Source of the DNA: CAZTHK01 sp964613215
GTDB taxonomy: Bacteria > Krumholzibacteriota > Krumholzibacteriia > Krumholzibacteriales > CAZTHK01
Direction: 5' to 3'
DNA length: 64,000 nt
Assembly: GCA_964613215.1 (NCBI GenBank)
Contig: CAZTHK010000010.1
Span: 1-64,000 of the forward strand
Of the stretch, positions 26,505 to 33,598 are shown piece by piece. The position numbers and the translations under genes were made by a program. The notes under the pieces were generated by a model, which did no database searches, was not told where the DNA came from, and worked only from the letters and a program-made list of their open reading frames with translations. The first letter of the stretch is position 1. Every line of letters begins with the position of its first letter.

Positions 26505-27446
26505 TCAGTTTTCTGACCCCGATACTAATTGTAAAAAGATCTCTTCCAGGGAAAGCTCTTTGCTGTATACCTCACAGACTGGTATTCCGGAGGAAACCAG
26601 CTCTGTGATGATATCATTCCGAAGATCCCTCCGGGTGGAGGTTTCCACCGTTAACAGGATGGAATCCCCCTCCTGCTGTCCGGTTACATTTATTACTCCA
26701 TCCAGATTCATCAGATTCGCGGTAGTTTCGTCCATCCGGGATATTCCCTTGATCCTGACTAAAATCATAGCAGATTTTCTCAGCTTCTGCCTGAGATTCC
26801 CGGGCGTGTCAACGGCTATAAGCACACCCCTGTTTATAACGATAATACGGGAACATACCTGGCTGACCTCGGGAAGGATATGGCTGCTCAAAATAACCGT
26901 TCTTTCTGTGCCCAGGTTTTTAATAAGGTTTCTGATTTCTATGATCTGTCCGGGATCCAGGCCCAGGGTAGGTTCATCCAGGACAAGAAATTGAGGATCG
27001 CTAAGGATAGCCTGAGCTATGCCGACCCTTTGCTGGTATCCCTTGGAAAGCTTTCCGATAGTCCGGTATACCACCTCAGTCAGCCCGCAACGTTCCACCG
27101 ATTTATCTATCCCGCTTTTTCTGTTGCCGGGGGATATTTCCTTCAACCTGGCCACAAAATTAAGATACTCATAAACCTTCATATCCTGATAGAGCGGGTT
27201 CTTCTCCGGCAGATAACCGATTCTCCTCCTGACTTCAATGTGATCCTCCCTGATATCAAAACCATCTACCCTGGCTGTACCACCGGTGGGGGGGAGGTAA
27301 CAGGTGATCATCTTCATGGTGGTGGTCTTGCCGGCTCCGTTCGGTCCCAGGAAACCCAGTATCTCACCCTTTTCCACAGTGAAGTTAAGATTCCTTGCAC
27401 CCACAGTCTGTCCGTAGTATTTGGTCAGATTTTCAACTTCTATCAA
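26505..27446 (-). CDS. GldA-like ABC transporter ATPase
   Basis: A 313-residue ATPase with Walker A GPNGAGKT (34-41), signature LSKGYQQRV, Walker B FLVLDEP and a C-terminal DUF4162-like extension (about 215-310), typical of ABC-2 type exporters and GldA. The TTG start is supported by GGAGGAA seven bases upstream. First gene of the minus-strand operon that continues through the permease, GldG-like subunit and DUF4340 protein. Confidence 0.88.
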   Translation of the reverse strand: MIEVENLTKYYGQTVGARNLNFTVEKGEILGFLGPNGAGKTTTMKMITCYLPPTGGTARVDGFDIREDHIEVRRRIGYLPEKNPLYQDMKVYEYLNFVARLKEISPGNRKSGIDKSVERCGLTEVVYRTIGKLSKGYQQRVGIAQAILSDPQFLVLDEPTLGLDPGQIIEIRNLIKNLGTERTVILSSHILPEVSQVCSRIIVINRGVLIAVDTPGNLRQKLRKSAMILVRIKGISRMDETTANLMNLDGVINVTGQQEGDSILLTVETSTRRDLRNDIITELVSSGIPVCEVYSKELSLEEIFLQLVSGSEN

Positions 27447-27809
27447 TACCAGTTCCTCCGGTAGAATTTACAAAGGAGCCATTGTTAAAAAGCCGGACAG
27501 ATATTGAAAAATAAATCACTTTAACCCATAATGTCAAACAAAGAGAATGAAGTTGATCCATTATTGATGAAAAAGGAGCAGGGAGAGGATAGTAATTTTC
27601 AGTTGAGGTGATAGGAAGTAAGTATAATAAATTCAGACTAAATGGAACAAAATATTATGGATTTCGTACCACTTGATATGATATCCATATCAGTAAGGGA
27701 AAGAGGATGTTCAGGTTCTTGAAAGGTGAATTTCAAAGCCATCATCGAGAAATATAGCCCTGCGTCCTCATCCTGCCGTTCCGGGTAATGAACAGAAGAG
27801 AGGGAGATT
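27447..27809. other. divergent intergenic region, 363 bp
   Basis: Separates the ABC operon (minus) from the small envelope genes (plus). It holds a candidate minus-strand promoter at 27508-27537 and, on the plus strand, a perfect TATAAT at 27623-27628 whose best -35 (TTGAGG at 27603) is only 14 bp away. No coding sequence, RNA gene or strong hairpin was recognised. The region is AT-rich. Confidence 0.5.
27508..27537 (-). promoter_or_regulatory. candidate sigma70 promoter of the Gld-like ABC operon
   Basis: On the minus strand, a perfect TTGACA (27537-27532), an 18 bp spacer, and TATTTT (27513-27508) precede the ATPase start by about 60 bp. Confidence 0.5.
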
Positions 27810-28286
27810 ATGAAGAAAACCGTACTTATTGTTTTGTCTATATTACTGGTATCAGGTCAGACGCTGGAGGCTGCTGAAAAAGAGGACATCCTGGCTTCAG
27901 CCCTCTTCCCCGGGGCCGGACAGATCAAATGCCGCCGTTTCGGAAGGGGATCGCTCTTTGTAAGTCTCGAGCTGGTGTCACTGATATCCCTGGTTATGAC
28001 CGATATACAGTATAACAGGGCGGTGGAGCATTACGAGGATGCCAGATCTGAATATTTATCCGCCACATATATAGAAGATGCCCGTTCCAGTTACCGGGAG
28101 ATGAATAATAAATGGAACGATGCCGAAAACATTAACAAATACAGAAAGATTCTGGCCGGTACAGCTGTATGTGTATGGGCGGTCAGTATGGCTGATATAA
28201 TATGGGGCAAGGATGTAGACCAACCGGTTATATCGCTGGAACTCAAGGATAATGGTTTTCTGGTTTGCAAGGAATTATCGTTTTAG
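27810..28286 (+). CDS. DUF5683-like membrane protein
   Basis: A 158-residue protein with an N-terminal signal (about 1-21). The segment ALFPGAGQIKCRRFGRGSL resembles the ALxPGxGQxYxGxxxKG pattern of DUF5683 and TM2-like proteins. A membrane helix follows (about 50-62), then a charged loop with alternating Tyr, Glu and Arg (about 70-108) and a second helix (about 112-130). Ribosome site GAGAGGGAG is well placed. Function unknown. Confidence 0.6.
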   Translation: MKKTVLIVLSILLVSGQTLEAAEKEDILASALFPGAGQIKCRRFGRGSLFVSLELVSLISLVMTDIQYNRAVEHYEDARSEYLSATYIEDARSSYREMNNKWNDAENINKYRKILAGTAVCVWAVSMADIIWGKDVDQPVISLELKDNGFLVCKELSF

Positions 28287-28304
28287 CCGGAGGTATGAAT
28301 AGAA

Positions 28305-28694
28305 ATGAGGCATTTTATTGCATTCTGTCTGATATTATTTGTCTTGCTGGCGGTTTCCTGCAGTAAGGAGCACACCAATCTGCCGGTGGGTTTTAAATAT
28401 GATCCGCCCGAAACCCCCACTGATCTCAGAGTTACATCTGAGGCGGAAAATGCGATATTAAACTGGAGTTATCCGGAGGGGATGATGGATTCGGTAGAGG
28501 AGTTCAGGGTCTACTATTATCTGCAGGGATATGATCTCATAGAACTGATTGCTACCACAACAGATACGACATTTGTTGATTCAATGCTGATAGTTAATAT
28601 GGAGTACTGCTACAAGGTTTCAGCTGTGGATACAACCGGGTTCGAGGGCTACAGAACGGACTCAGTTTGTGAAGTTATAAGCAGTTCACCATAG
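28305..28694 (+). CDS. small fibronectin type III lipoprotein
   Basis: A 129-residue lipoprotein. The signal has a probable lipobox LAVSC with Cys at 19. Residues about 34-125 form one fibronectin type III domain (PPETPTDLRV, ILNWSYP, FRVYYYL, YCYKVSAVDTTG). It lies 18 bp after the DUF5683-like gene with GGAGG upstream, so they are probably co-transcribed. The conspicuous inverted repeat at 28721-28789 follows. Likely a surface or periplasmic binding module; no partner can be named. Confidence 0.7.
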   Translation: MRHFIAFCLILFVLLAVSCSKEHTNLPVGFKYDPPETPTDLRVTSEAENAILNWSYPEGMMDSVEEFRVYYYLQGYDLIELIATTTDTTFVDSMLIVNMEYCYKVSAVDTTGFEGYRTDSVCEVISSSP

Positions 28695-28720
28695 AGTCTC
28701 CGTACGTCTGATTTCTATCC

Positions 28721-28789
28721 CGAAAAATCCTGCTTAATCGCCGGTAACGGCATGTTAAATGCAATAAACTGGTGCGGCAGGATTTTTCG
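28721..28789. repeat. 13-bp perfect inverted repeat enclosing two smaller hairpins
   Basis: CGAAAAATCCTGC (28721-28733) is exactly complementary to GCAGGATTTTTCG (28777-28789). Between the arms are GCCG-GTAA-CGGC (28740-28751) and GCAT-GTTAA-ATGC (28750-28762), which share two bases and so may compete or stack. The outer stem ends in a T run on the plus strand and, by symmetry, on the minus strand. It could serve as a two-way terminator for the lipoprotein gene. The internal structure is more than a terminator needs. Confidence 0.7.
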
Positions 28790-28826
28790 ATATTAACGGT
28801 AAAATTACTGTAAGGAGTCAGGAATA

Positions 28827-29348
28827 TTGAAGGTTAAATCTACCGGAACCAGATGCAAAGTGATTCTAAGGGGGTTGAGGGAAGAGACTGAAACTCCCCA
28901 GTCATTTACTATTAAGTTTTCTCTCCTTACCAGGGTACCGGTGACCAAGATAAAGAATGTTGTTCGCAGCCTCCCGTCGGTGGTATGGGAGGGTTATGAA
29001 ATTAACAGGGCTGATAAACTTCTTTCCATGATTGAGGAATGCGGAGGGGTCGGTGAAGTTGTACATGTAGATGAAGATGGGCAGTCTGATAGTTCAGAGG
29101 GGGAATCTCCCGCCTCCGGTGATAAGGATAAGAAGGCATGTCCCAGATGCGGTTATCCGGTTGAAAACGGACAGGACTATTGTGAATTCTGCTATTCCCC
29201 CCTTCATCCTTATGAGAGTGGGGATGCCGCCGGAGAACCCCGGGACAGGGAGGAAGAAAAGAGTTATTCAATTCCCAGGGGCAGGATGATTGTGTACCTG
29301 GGTATTATAATAGTCCTCATCCTGACAGCCATATTTACCAATATATAA
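28827..29348 (+). CDS. zinc-ribbon membrane protein with L7/L12-like N-terminal domain
   Basis: A 173-residue protein. The N-terminal part (about 1-82) has a pattern like the ribosomal L7/L12 C-terminal fold (VTKIKNVVRSLPSVV followed by ADKLLSMIEECGGVGEV). A low-complexity acidic Ser/Glu linker (83-102) follows. Then comes a zinc ribbon with CPRCG (105-109) and CEFC (119-122), a second charged linker, and one C-terminal membrane helix (about 154-170). The TTG start has AAGGAG nine bases upstream. The similarity to L7/L12 is by eye. No function can be given. Confidence 0.65.
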   Translation: MKVKSTGTRCKVILRGLREETETPQSFTIKFSLLTRVPVTKIKNVVRSLPSVVWEGYEINRADKLLSMIEECGGVGEVVHVDEDGQSDSSEGESPASGDKDKKACPRCGYPVENGQDYCEFCYSPLHPYESGDAAGEPRDREEEKSYSIPRGRMIVYLGIIIVLILTAIFTNI

Positions 29349-29350
29349 CT

Positions 29351-30274
29351 TCAATCGCACTCTTCATCCAGCAGGCTGCCCTGTACGGCTGTCCCTCTCG
29401 ATATGGACTGAAGCAGGGGATAGGAGTTTAGAAGGTCAGGGGGGATTTCTACATTTTTCTGTTCCATCATCGACTTAAGCTGAAGGCCGTTAACCACCGC
29501 CTGTCCCCTGAAATGATTATTGGTTATCAGAAAGAGATTTTTGGTTCGGTTCAACATTCTTTCCGCTCTCTCCCTCCATTTGTCCAGCTCATCCGGGCTG
29601 TAGAGATAATTGTAGCGTTCGTCTCTTCCGGCATCCTCACTGAACCAATTAGCCCTGTTTCTGCCATGGAGCCGTATATAACCCAGATTGCCACTGGTGG
29701 TAACATCCATTGGGGGCATGGAATATCCTATCTGAGGCTGATCAATATTACATATACCCAGCTTGCAATCTCTGAGAAAACTTAACGCTTCCCTGTTGTT
29801 CCAGGACCCGTTACGTAACTCCACAGCTGTGGGATAACCGGCAAAGGCATCTGAAAGGTTTCTGAGATAATCCCGGTTTTTGACGGTGTTCTTGAAGGAC
29901 CAGGGGAATTGGAGCAGGAAAGCACCCATCAGCCCATTATTTATCAAAGTGTCGAAACGGTGTATGAATTTATTCAGATAGGAGGGATTATATTCTCTCT
30001 TATGGGTTACCTCCCGGGATACCTTTATGCTGAACTGGAAATCCCGGTTGCCGGAGAGCCTTGAAACCCAGCTCTGTACCAGTTTCCGGGAGGGAATATG
30101 GTAGAAGGAGCTGTTAAGTTCAACACAGTTGAAATATCTGGATATCATTGCCAGCCGATCGAATCCGGAACCACGTGGATAGACTGTTCCCAGCCAGTCC
30201 TGGTACGACCATCCGGCTGGACCGATATAAAGATTCCCGGAGACTTGATTAATATTTTTTCCGGAGTACATCAT
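29351..30274 (-). CDS. DUF72 family protein (YecE-like)
   Basis: A 307-residue TIM-barrel protein of the DUF72/YecE family. It shows the opening IGPAGWSYQDW, the ELNSSFYHIPS motif, FSIKVSREVTH, AVELRNGSW, YIRLHGRN and the closing FLITNNHFRGQAV. The biochemical role of the family is not settled, though it resembles nucleotide-metal-dependent hydrolases in fold. It ends 2 bp from the end of the converging zinc-ribbon gene. No strong ribosome site was seen before the ATG. Confidence 0.85.
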   Translation of the reverse strand: MMYSGKNINQVSGNLYIGPAGWSYQDWLGTVYPRGSGFDRLAMISRYFNCVELNSSFYHIPSRKLVQSWVSRLSGNRDFQFSIKVSREVTHKREYNPSYLNKFIHRFDTLINNGLMGAFLLQFPWSFKNTVKNRDYLRNLSDAFAGYPTAVELRNGSWNNREALSFLRDCKLGICNIDQPQIGYSMPPMDVTTSGNLGYIRLHGRNRANWFSEDAGRDERYNYLYSPDELDKWRERAERMLNRTKNLFLITNNHFRGQAVVNGLQLKSMMEQKNVEIPPDLLNSYPLLQSISRGTAVQGSLLDEECD

Positions 30275-30331
30275 CGGCGAAAGGGGTTGAAAAGTTCTTA
30301 CAGATCCTCTGGTTCAGCACTGGTCATAAAA

Positions 30332-30360
30332 ATAATCGATAATCCTGCATCAACTGTCAA
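30332..30360 (-). promoter_or_regulatory. candidate sigma70 promoter of the DUF72 gene
   Basis: On the minus strand, a perfect TTGACA (30360-30355), 17 bp, then GATTAT (30337-30332), about 58 bp upstream of the DUF72 start. It sits in the 161 bp gap shared with the divergent GT39 gene. Confidence 0.5.
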
Positions 30361-30435
30361 CACATAAATGGATCGGATCGGTGGTTATCAGCCGGCAGGT
30401 GGTATAGAGAGATTTATGATATTTTAATCTGGTAA

Positions 30436-31980
30436 ATGAACAGGCGATTCTGTATTAATATTTGTATGAACGAAACAGAGGATAAGCGTAAAATCAAAAT
30501 GACCCTTATCGCCATAATTGCAATGGCGGGTCTTATAAGGTTCTTCCGCCTGGGACACCAGTCCTTATGGGTGGATGAGTTGTTGACCAGGGGGGCATAT
30601 CAAACTCCGGAGGGAGTTTCATACTGGGAGAAGATCCTGTGGGATGTTCATGGTCCACTCTATTCATTAATCCTCTATTTCTGGACTATGATCTCGGATT
30701 CGGAGTGGTGGCTCAGAATCCCCGGCGCTGTTGCCGGTGTTGTGTCAGTGTACCTCATCTTTAAGTGGATCAATCTATATCGCAGCAAGACGGTGGCGCT
30801 GGCCGGTGCTTTGATCATGGCATTTAATCCCTATCATCTTTATTACTCCCAGGAACTGCGTTTCTATTCACTGGTGATAATGATGACCCTTATTTCACTC
30901 TGCTTACTTAAACGTTTTGTGGATCAGCCCTCATACCGCAACAGTATCATGCTCGGTATGGTTATGGGATTAACCTGTCTCTCACACCTGTCCGGTGTAT
31001 TTGTCTGTGCAGCTTTGGGTCTGTACCTGGTTTTATCCGGACACCTGAAGGGGAGATACCTGCTGCCCGCCATTACTGCTTTTACTACCGCCATTGTAAT
31101 AGTTTCCCCCTGGATATACCGGGAGATAAAAATTTTACACAGTATAAACGTTCAGAGTATAACAGAAATGCCAGCCAGCCAGAAATTAAGAGGGGAGCTG
31201 ACCCTTAATCCATGGTCATATCCGTATGTTCTGTATGCTTTTTCATCCGGCTATTCATTCGGCCCCAGTTTGAGGGAACTGCATATGATCCAGTCTCCTG
31301 CCGAGTTATTCTCAGACTACTGGCTGCATATGATTCTGGTGGGGGTCGTTTTCGGACTCCTTGTAATATCCGGATTCTACAGGTTGATTAAGCAGGGGAA
31401 TTTCATATTGCCACTGCTCATAGTCCTGGTCTCACTGGGTAGTGTTACTGCAGCTGCCATGTTGAACATAAAGGTTTTTAATGTACGTTACCTTTCTGTC
31501 ATGTTCCCCGTCTTTGTTATATTGCTGGCGGCAGGGCTCCCAGGGAGGAAGGTTCCCAGGATAGTGGTTTTATGTATCATCACTGCCATAATGCTCAAGG
31601 CAGACTGGAATTATCATATGGTTTCAAAATATGCCAGGGATGATATACGGGGGGTTTCGGAAAAAATATCCAGCCTGGAGATGAATAGGGATTTAATAAT
31701 AGCTCCCGGGGTGAGATATTTCATGGATAAATTTTATTATAATGGTCAAAACCGGGTGGTGGAATTTTCGGTGTACCAGCAAAATGACATAAAGGGAAAG
31801 ATAGGTCTCTACTACCAGAAGTACCGCAGGATCTGGTATGTCAGATACCGGCCGTGGTATACCGATCCGGAGGGGCTTATACTGGATACCATCTCCTCCG
31901 GCGGTACCAGACTGGATTCATGGAGTTATCCCGGTATCAAATTATATCTTTACACAGAAGATAATCATCAGCTCCAATAA
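30436..31980 (+). CDS. GT39-family membrane glycosyltransferase (ArnT/PMT-like)
   Basis: A 514-residue integral membrane enzyme of the GT-C fold that uses polyprenyl-phosphate sugars on the periplasmic side. The first periplasmic loop carries the catalytic-type acidic pair in SLWVDE (D47, E48). The second conserved loop motif is YYSQELRFYSL. At least nine membrane helices follow, with a C-terminal soluble tail (about 395-514). The acceptor may be lipid A, another glycolipid or a protein. An ATG at 30466 is an alternative start; neither has a good ribosome site. It stands alone, away from the exopolysaccharide locus. Confidence 0.8.
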   Translation: MNRRFCINICMNETEDKRKIKMTLIAIIAMAGLIRFFRLGHQSLWVDELLTRGAYQTPEGVSYWEKILWDVHGPLYSLILYFWTMISDSEWWLRIPGAVAGVVSVYLIFKWINLYRSKTVALAGALIMAFNPYHLYYSQELRFYSLVIMMTLISLCLLKRFVDQPSYRNSIMLGMVMGLTCLSHLSGVFVCAALGLYLVLSGHLKGRYLLPAITAFTTAIVIVSPWIYREIKILHSINVQSITEMPASQKLRGELTLNPWSYPYVLYAFSSGYSFGPSLRELHMIQSPAELFSDYWLHMILVGVVFGLLVISGFYRLIKQGNFILPLLIVLVSLGSVTAAAMLNIKVFNVRYLSVMFPVFVILLAAGLPGRKVPRIVVLCIITAIMLKADWNYHMVSKYARDDIRGVSEKISSLEMNRDLIIAPGVRYFMDKFYYNGQNRVVEFSVYQQNDIKGKIGLYYQKYRRIWYVRYRPWYTDPEGLILDTISSGGTRLDSWSYPGIKLYLYTEDNHQLQ

Positions 31981-32315
31981 TTAAAAAATACAGAAGCCAT
32001 CGCTGACAAGTACTCGCCTATGGAGGAGTTAACATTATCAATCCTTTTTCAATATATATGCTTCCTGGCCCGGCTGTTAGCGAGAAATATTAAGATATAG
32101 TGTATTGATGAATATTTTAACCGACAGGTTGACAATATACAGTATGCTGATATAATAATATATGGAAGCGTTATGAGTCAGGGTGTCGGAGTACGGAATG
32201 CTTAAGGGATATCTAAAAGGGAACGGAATTATACCCTTAAATTCAGAAGCAGGTTAGCATCTCTGCAAAAATGCGGCGAATGGCAGGTAGAGGAGTATAA
32301 GAAAGGAGACCCCAG
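31981..32315 (+). other. intergenic region and long lipoprotein leader, 335 bp
   Basis: Contains a consensus promoter (32129-32156) and a leader of about 150 bases before the lipoprotein ATG. The leader includes a short frame, ATG 32173 to TAA 32205 (10 codons), with GGAAG a few bases upstream. No terminator for the GT39 gene was seen. The upstream half (31981-32128) holds nothing I can name. Confidence 0.5.
32129..32156 (+). promoter_or_regulatory. consensus sigma70 promoter for the SmpA-like lipoprotein
   Basis: TTGACA (32129-32134), 16 bp, TATAAT (32151-32156): both hexamers are perfect. Predicted start is near 32163, giving an untranslated leader of about 150 bases. Confidence 0.75.
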
Positions 32316-32759
32316 ATGAGTAAGATCAAGTCTGTTTCGCTAATTCTTATCATCCTGATCGCAGCCGGTTGCTCCAGTATCTCTAACGTGGAGAGGGCTG
32401 ATCTGACAGATAATTCTACCCGGCAGGAGTATGTGAATGATCACCCGGAGGGCTTGCATAATAAGAACATCGTGGATGGTGAGATTACCGTCGGGATGAA
32501 TGTTTATGAGGTAATTGCATCGTGGGGATTACCCAATGTTTATATGATTTCCAGCTCTAATGATAAGGAATTCTGGGTATATTATATAGCGGAGGAATCC
32601 ATAAACGGCATTACGGTGTATACCCTGTCATTCGAAGATCAGATGCTGGAGGGGTGGGATATCGATATCAAGAGATTCTCCGGAGAAAGTATGGGCTTGC
32701 GGCAGGGGGTACCATCGGGATTAACAGTGGAGAACCCCACTAAAATAAAGAAGCGATAG
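32316..32759 (+). CDS. SmpA/OmlA(BamE)-like lipoprotein
   Basis: A 147-residue lipoprotein with lipobox IAAGC (Cys19). The mature core ITVGMNVYEVIASWGLPN resembles the GMxxxxVxxxWGxP pattern of the SmpA/OmlA domain found in BamE and in small outer-membrane lipoproteins. It also has FWVYYI and YTLSFEDQ strands. Ribosome site GAAAGGAGA precedes the ATG. Whether it works with the Bam complex encoded 25 kb upstream is unknown. The strong promoter suggests abundant expression. Confidence 0.65.
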   Translation: MSKIKSVSLILIILIAAGCSSISNVERADLTDNSTRQEYVNDHPEGLHNKNIVDGEITVGMNVYEVIASWGLPNVYMISSSNDKEFWVYYIAEESINGITVYTLSFEDQMLEGWDIDIKRFSGESMGLRQGVPSGLTVENPTKIKKR

Positions 32760-33125
32760 ATGGGTAAATGTTGTTTCCTGCCGGTATAGCGGGGATATGA
32801 CATTGTTTTGATCCACTTTCAATGCCGGTCTTTTCATCAGAAGGGTTTGTTCCCTTTAAATTCGGCATTATCTGGTCTTATCCTGTTCTCTCAGACACTT
32901 TTCCCAAATTTAAATAAGGACTCAGAATCGGCAATTCTTAACAGCAGTTTTGATGATGCTGAATATATGTTCATGCATATTCCCGCCTTAAACTGATAAA
33001 AGCCTGCGGGTTGTTATCCGGATGAATTATTGTCCCCCTTTTTAAAATTGACTTTAAGTCTATGCTTCACTATTGTAAAATGTTATCCGTTATAAATACT
33101 TCCGAAAAACAGAGAGGTCAACCGG
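32760..33125 (+). other. intergenic region before the hsp20-lon operon, 366 bp
   Basis: AT-rich region with a candidate promoter at 33048-33076. A 62-codon frame from a TTG at 32808 has no ribosome site and no recognisable motif, so I do not call it. No CIRCE element (TTAGCACTC-N9-GAGTGCTAA) or clear sigma32 promoter was found. Confidence 0.5.
33048..33076 (+). promoter_or_regulatory. candidate promoter of the hsp20-lon operon
   Basis: TTGACT (33048-33053), 17 bp, TATTGT (33071-33076), about 50 bp before the hsp20 start. Hexamer matches are five and four of six. It looks like a housekeeping promoter rather than a heat-shock one. Confidence 0.45.
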
Positions 33126-33566
33126 ATGAACAAAAATTACTTATCTTTCAGAAACGATGAGGAATCCTTTAATGATTATCCCGGAGAATGGCCTGGAGAT
33201 GAGAGGGGATATGAGGGAGTTAAAATGCCATCCGAACTCTCCTGGAAACCACCTGTGGATATAATCGAGACAGAGGATGAAATTGTGGTAATGATTGAAA
33301 TATCTGGAATTGTGGTGGATGATATCAGTGTAGTTACAGACGGAACTGTTTTACGATTCAGTGGTATCCGCAGAGGGCTTAAATGCGGAAGCAGGGTAAA
33401 ATATCATAAAGTTGAAATTCAGGTAGGGAAGTTCGGTCGTGAATTGAAGTTGCCCGCCCGGGTGAATTCATCTGAAATAGAGGCCCACTACCGGGATGGA
33501 ATTCTGGAAGTAGACATGAAAAAACTTCACACTTCAGAACAGGTTCGAAGGATCCAGATAGACTGA
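33126..33566 (+). CDS. Hsp20 / alpha-crystallin small heat-shock protein
   Basis: ATP-independent chaperone that holds unfolding proteins. The 146-residue protein has a short polar N-terminal arm. Its alpha-crystallin domain (about 37-130) contains PPVDIIETEDEIVVMIEIS, the FSGIRRG loop and FGRELKLPARVN. The usual GxLxV motif appears as DGILEVDM. A basic C-terminal tail ends RRIQID. It precedes lon by about 32 bp, so holdase and protease are probably co-expressed. Confidence 0.9.
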   Translation: MNKNYLSFRNDEESFNDYPGEWPGDERGYEGVKMPSELSWKPPVDIIETEDEIVVMIEISGIVVDDISVVTDGTVLRFSGIRRGLKCGSRVKYHKVEIQVGKFGRELKLPARVNSSEIEAHYRDGILEVDMKKLHTSEQVRRIQID

Positions 33567-33598
33567 GTTTGACTATATTTACCGGAGGCCAGAAGGAA

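Noticed and set aside
27603..27628. TTGAGG and TATAAT as a promoter for the DUF5683-like gene
   Set aside because: The spacer is only 14 bp and the site is about 180 bp before the gene, so it is mentioned only within the gap entry.
32808..32996. 62-codon frame between the lipoprotein and hsp20
   Set aside because: TTG start without a ribosome site, no recognisable domain, and it lies in AT-rich spacer DNA.
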